A stretch of DNA of 6,893 nucleotides from an uncultured Treponema sp. (lineage in GTDB: Bacteria; Spirochaetota; Spirochaetia; Treponematales; Treponemataceae): contig CALINC010000102.1 of the NCBI GenBank assembly GCA_938045195.1, positions 1 to 6,893 of the forward strand, in the 5' to 3' direction. Each line of letters opens with the position of its first letter. The first letter of the stretch is position 1. The notes beneath the pieces were generated by a model that saw only the letters and a program-made list of their open reading frames with translations, searched no databases and was not told the origin of the DNA. Below, piece after piece: positions 5,334 through 6,893 of the stretch. Made by a program: the position numbers and the translations under genes.

Positions 5334-6308
5334 TCATGTATCAGTATCACTAAATAATTTCCCTTGCATATTATCCAGTTTTTCTGTTTCACGTTTCTTC
5401 TTTCCACTTGGCATTTCCGTAACAATGTCTCCAATTCTATGATCAAAAACCTTATGAATTTTGTATTGCGAATTATAAACTTCTCCCATATCATCAAGTT
5501 TCTTACAAATTTCAATCTGGCAGTTTAATTCAGTACCATTTTGAAATGATATACCATCATCCACTACAGAGCGTTTAAACTCTTTATCTGCCATTGCAAA
5601 CTCATGTATCTGGTTTTCTCGACGATAAATACCACGCCATGAATATCGCCCCTTTTTCAATACGGGTGAAATGATTTCAATTACTGCTTTATCATCAAAT
5701 TCTGATTCTAAATCATCTGTTAATAAAAAATAGCTTTCAAAATCACTTCTAGGAATTGCGACCAATACTTTACATTTTTTTGCATCTTTATCTATGGCAG
5801 AAACTTCTAATGTTTTTATTTTCTTTTCCTTCATTAGATTCTTAAAGAAATTTGATTTTTGCTTCTTAATTTTATGACTTGAATATAATTTTTCTAAATA
5901 AATTTCCATATTTTGAGGCAAAGGAATTCCTTCGTTTTCTAATTTTTTCGCTTTATTAATTATATCAAGTTGAGCTAATATTTTCTCGTCTTTTGTTTTC
6001 CGTGGGAAGATATATATAAAAATGCTTAGAAAAATTCCTGCCCAAGCCGTAATAGCTATACCATTTTCTGACAACAAGAAATTATAAATTTCTCTTATAC
6101 TGCCTTCTTTTTTAGCTTCGGCTTCTACATCAACATGAATCCCTAATTCTGCGGACAATGTTTTTATAATCCCAAGAAATTCCTTTTCACAAGCGTTCCT
6201 TATATAAGCGTTTAAAGCATGAGTATCGTCATCATTTCCAAATGAATAGTGAAATTCTAGTTTATCGCCGTTTTCTATTACTGAAAAAATATTTTCTGAA
6301 TTATTCAT
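5334..6308 (-). CDS. Unrecognised 324-aa single-pass membrane protein
   Basis: ATG at 6308 lies 2 nt after the stop of the R-M gene, with a GGAGGGGGAG ribosome binding site (6314-6323) made from the last R-M codons. The product begins with a soluble alpha/beta domain (residues 1-80, acidic). One membrane segment follows (about 84-101, AITAWAGIFLSIFIYIF), then PRKTK, which suggests the long C-terminal part stays in the cytoplasm. Residues 105-165 are a Lys/Glu-rich helical linker. Residues 166-300 look like a beta-rich domain with VLVAIPRSDF, AVIEIISPVLKKGRYSWRGI and ISFQNGTELNCQIEI. I know no named family, though this architecture feels familiar from other hypothetical proteins. The tail is charged (GKKKRETEK). 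No catalytic motif is seen. Close coupling to an R-M gene suggests a defence accessory or membrane sensor; that is inference. Confidence 0.75.
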   Translation of the reverse strand: MNNSENIFSVIENGDKLEFHYSFGNDDDTHALNAYIRNACEKEFLGIIKTLSAELGIHVDVEAEAKKEGSIREIYNFLLSENGIAITAWAGIFLSIFIYIFPRKTKDEKILAQLDIINKAKKLENEGIPLPQNMEIYLEKLYSSHKIKKQKSNFFKNLMKEKKIKTLEVSAIDKDAKKCKVLVAIPRSDFESYFLLTDDLESEFDDKAVIEIISPVLKKGRYSWRGIYRRENQIHEFAMADKEFKRSVVDDGISFQNGTELNCQIEICKKLDDMGEVYNSQYKIHKVFDHRIGDIVTEMPSGKKKRETEKLDNMQGKLFSDTDT

Positions 6309-6310
6309 CC

Positions 6311-6893
6311 TTACTCCCCCTCCACAACCTTCACCTCATCCTCTGTCAGCCCGTACAGCCCATATACAACAGTATTTATCTGCCTATCCAAAATGTCAAC
6401 TCGCTGCTGTAAGAATTTTTTATCCGAATCACTGACATTGCCATGTAACTGCGCTACGGTAAGCATCATTTGTTCAGCAAGACCGGCCAGTGAAGACTGC
6501 TGTTCGGCGGTTGCAGATGGAATGGGGAAACGAGCAAGTTCATTTATTTTAAATTGAGGAAAAATGCCTCGCGATAATTTCCCGAATTTATGCTCAAACC
6601 AAAATGAGACGGCGCGGGAATTTAAAATAGCTAAAATAAAAAGCGGATTATTTTTTATATAAATGACATTCATTGAATTTCGATCATTCAAGTAAACATC
6701 TGCAGTATAACACGCATTAATACAATAGGGAGGTTTGGAAGGAATTTGTCTTACAAGAATGCGCGGCGATGAAAACAAATTCCAATCCCCGCGAGGTGCT
6801 GCAAGATTTTTCCCATAACACAAATATTCTCTGCGTTCCCAAGTTAATTCATAGCGCTTTATATCATTTCCATCGAGATATTTAAAATAATTT
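6311..6893 (-). CDS. C-terminal part of a TaqI/Eco57I-like R-M enzyme (5' end beyond window)
   Basis: The frame is open from the window edge to TAA at 6311-6313, showing 193 C-terminal residues. KYLDGNDIKRYELTW, SSPRILVRQIPSKP, YIKNNPLFILAILNS, FGKLSRGIFPQFKINELARF and PIPSATAEQQ follow in the order typical of the TaqI-like C-terminal specificity domain of type IIG/Eco57I-class restriction-methylation enzymes. The region then ends in a coiled helix (LAEQMMLTVAQ to DSDKKFLQQRVDILDRQI) and the conserved tail VYGLYGLTEDEVKVVE. This part recognises the target DNA; the methylase and any nuclease domain would lie outside the window. PglX-type methylases also carry similar tails, so the exact class is open. 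It leads a same-strand run with the membrane-protein gene. Confidence 0.85.
   Translation of the reverse strand, partial: NYFKYLDGNDIKRYELTWERREYLCYGKNLAAPRGDWNLFSSPRILVRQIPSKPPYCINACYTADVYLNDRNSMNVIYIKNNPLFILAILNSRAVSFWFEHKFGKLSRGIFPQFKINELARFPIPSATAEQQSSLAGLAEQMMLTVAQLHGNVSDSDKKFLQQRVDILDRQINTVVYGLYGLTEDEVKVVEGE
6320..6430 (-). repeat. R-M 3'-end direct repeat, copy 2
   Basis: This is the partner of the repeat at 5110-5220, lying within the 3' end of the R-M gene that continues out of the window. Differences between copies fall mainly at third codon positions (for example I/V and K/R changes), which means both were once under protein-level selection and are related but not a fresh duplication. 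Confidence 0.85.

Noticed and set aside
5315..5515. 66-codon minus-strand frame overlapping the end of the membrane-protein gene
   Set aside because: It lies in another frame of the same strand within a gene with clear start and domain structure, and has no ribosome binding site.
1..6893. CRISPR array, tRNA or rRNA gene
   Set aside because: No regularly spaced short repeats, and no tRNA- or rRNA-like sequence was recognised on either strand.

Overview
The window is AT-rich chromosomal DNA with an accessory, genome-island character. It holds two kinds of DNA. The first is a short, more GC-rich block (about 545-1620) that looks like a remnant of a clostridial-type integrative conjugative element (ICE). 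The second is a strongly AT-rich run of minus-strand genes with a defence-island look. Shine-Dalgarno sites are clear throughout. The host cannot be fixed from the sequence. A low-GC anaerobe of mouth or gut is my best guess: a spirochaete such as Treponema that has received Bacillota DNA, or a member of the Bacillota itself. Confidence in that guess is low.

Plus strand, 1-2153. The window opens inside an alpha/beta hydrolase (1-539). From 540 to 1097 no ordinary gene is visible, but the DNA is dense in signals: a weak promoter candidate, two very short ORFs, two hairpins, a strong intrinsic terminator (969-1010), and a long imperfect inverted repeat (1036-1097) that buries the ribosome binding site of the next gene. 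That gene (1098-1520) encodes a small sigma-70 region 4 protein of the type carried by Tn916/Tn1549-like elements. No integrase, excisionase, relaxase or resistance gene is present, so the element is a fragment. After a 52-codon ORF of unknown nature comes a complete T4 endonuclease V-like (TIGR02328) pyrimidine-dimer glycosylase gene (1788-2153).

Minus strand, 6893-2244, in transcription order. (i) The 3' end of a restriction-modification (R-M) gene with a TaqI/Eco57I-like target-recognition domain (6893-6311). (ii) A 324-aa single-pass membrane protein of no named family, starting 2 nt after that stop. (iii) A second, orphan 3' end of an R-M gene (5292-5092), about 90% identical to the first over 111 bp. 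(iv) A 629-aa KAP-like P-loop NTPase whose GTG start overlaps the orphan R-M stop codon. (v) An 85-aa protein that looks like a DUF2281 antitoxin fused to the last residues of a PIN-domain toxin. (vi) A complete 200-aa alpha/beta hydrolase.

The most interesting structure is the repeated R-M 3' end. In both copies the same C-terminal codons of the R-M gene also supply the Shine-Dalgarno sequence of an unrelated downstream gene: the membrane protein in one case, the NTPase in the other. The simplest reading is that the R-M 3' end has been a recombination point. A new R-M tail with its passenger gene was added upstream, and the old tail was left behind next to its own passenger. This would make both passengers candidate defence accessories that are translationally coupled to an R-M enzyme. 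That function is inference; nothing in the window proves it.
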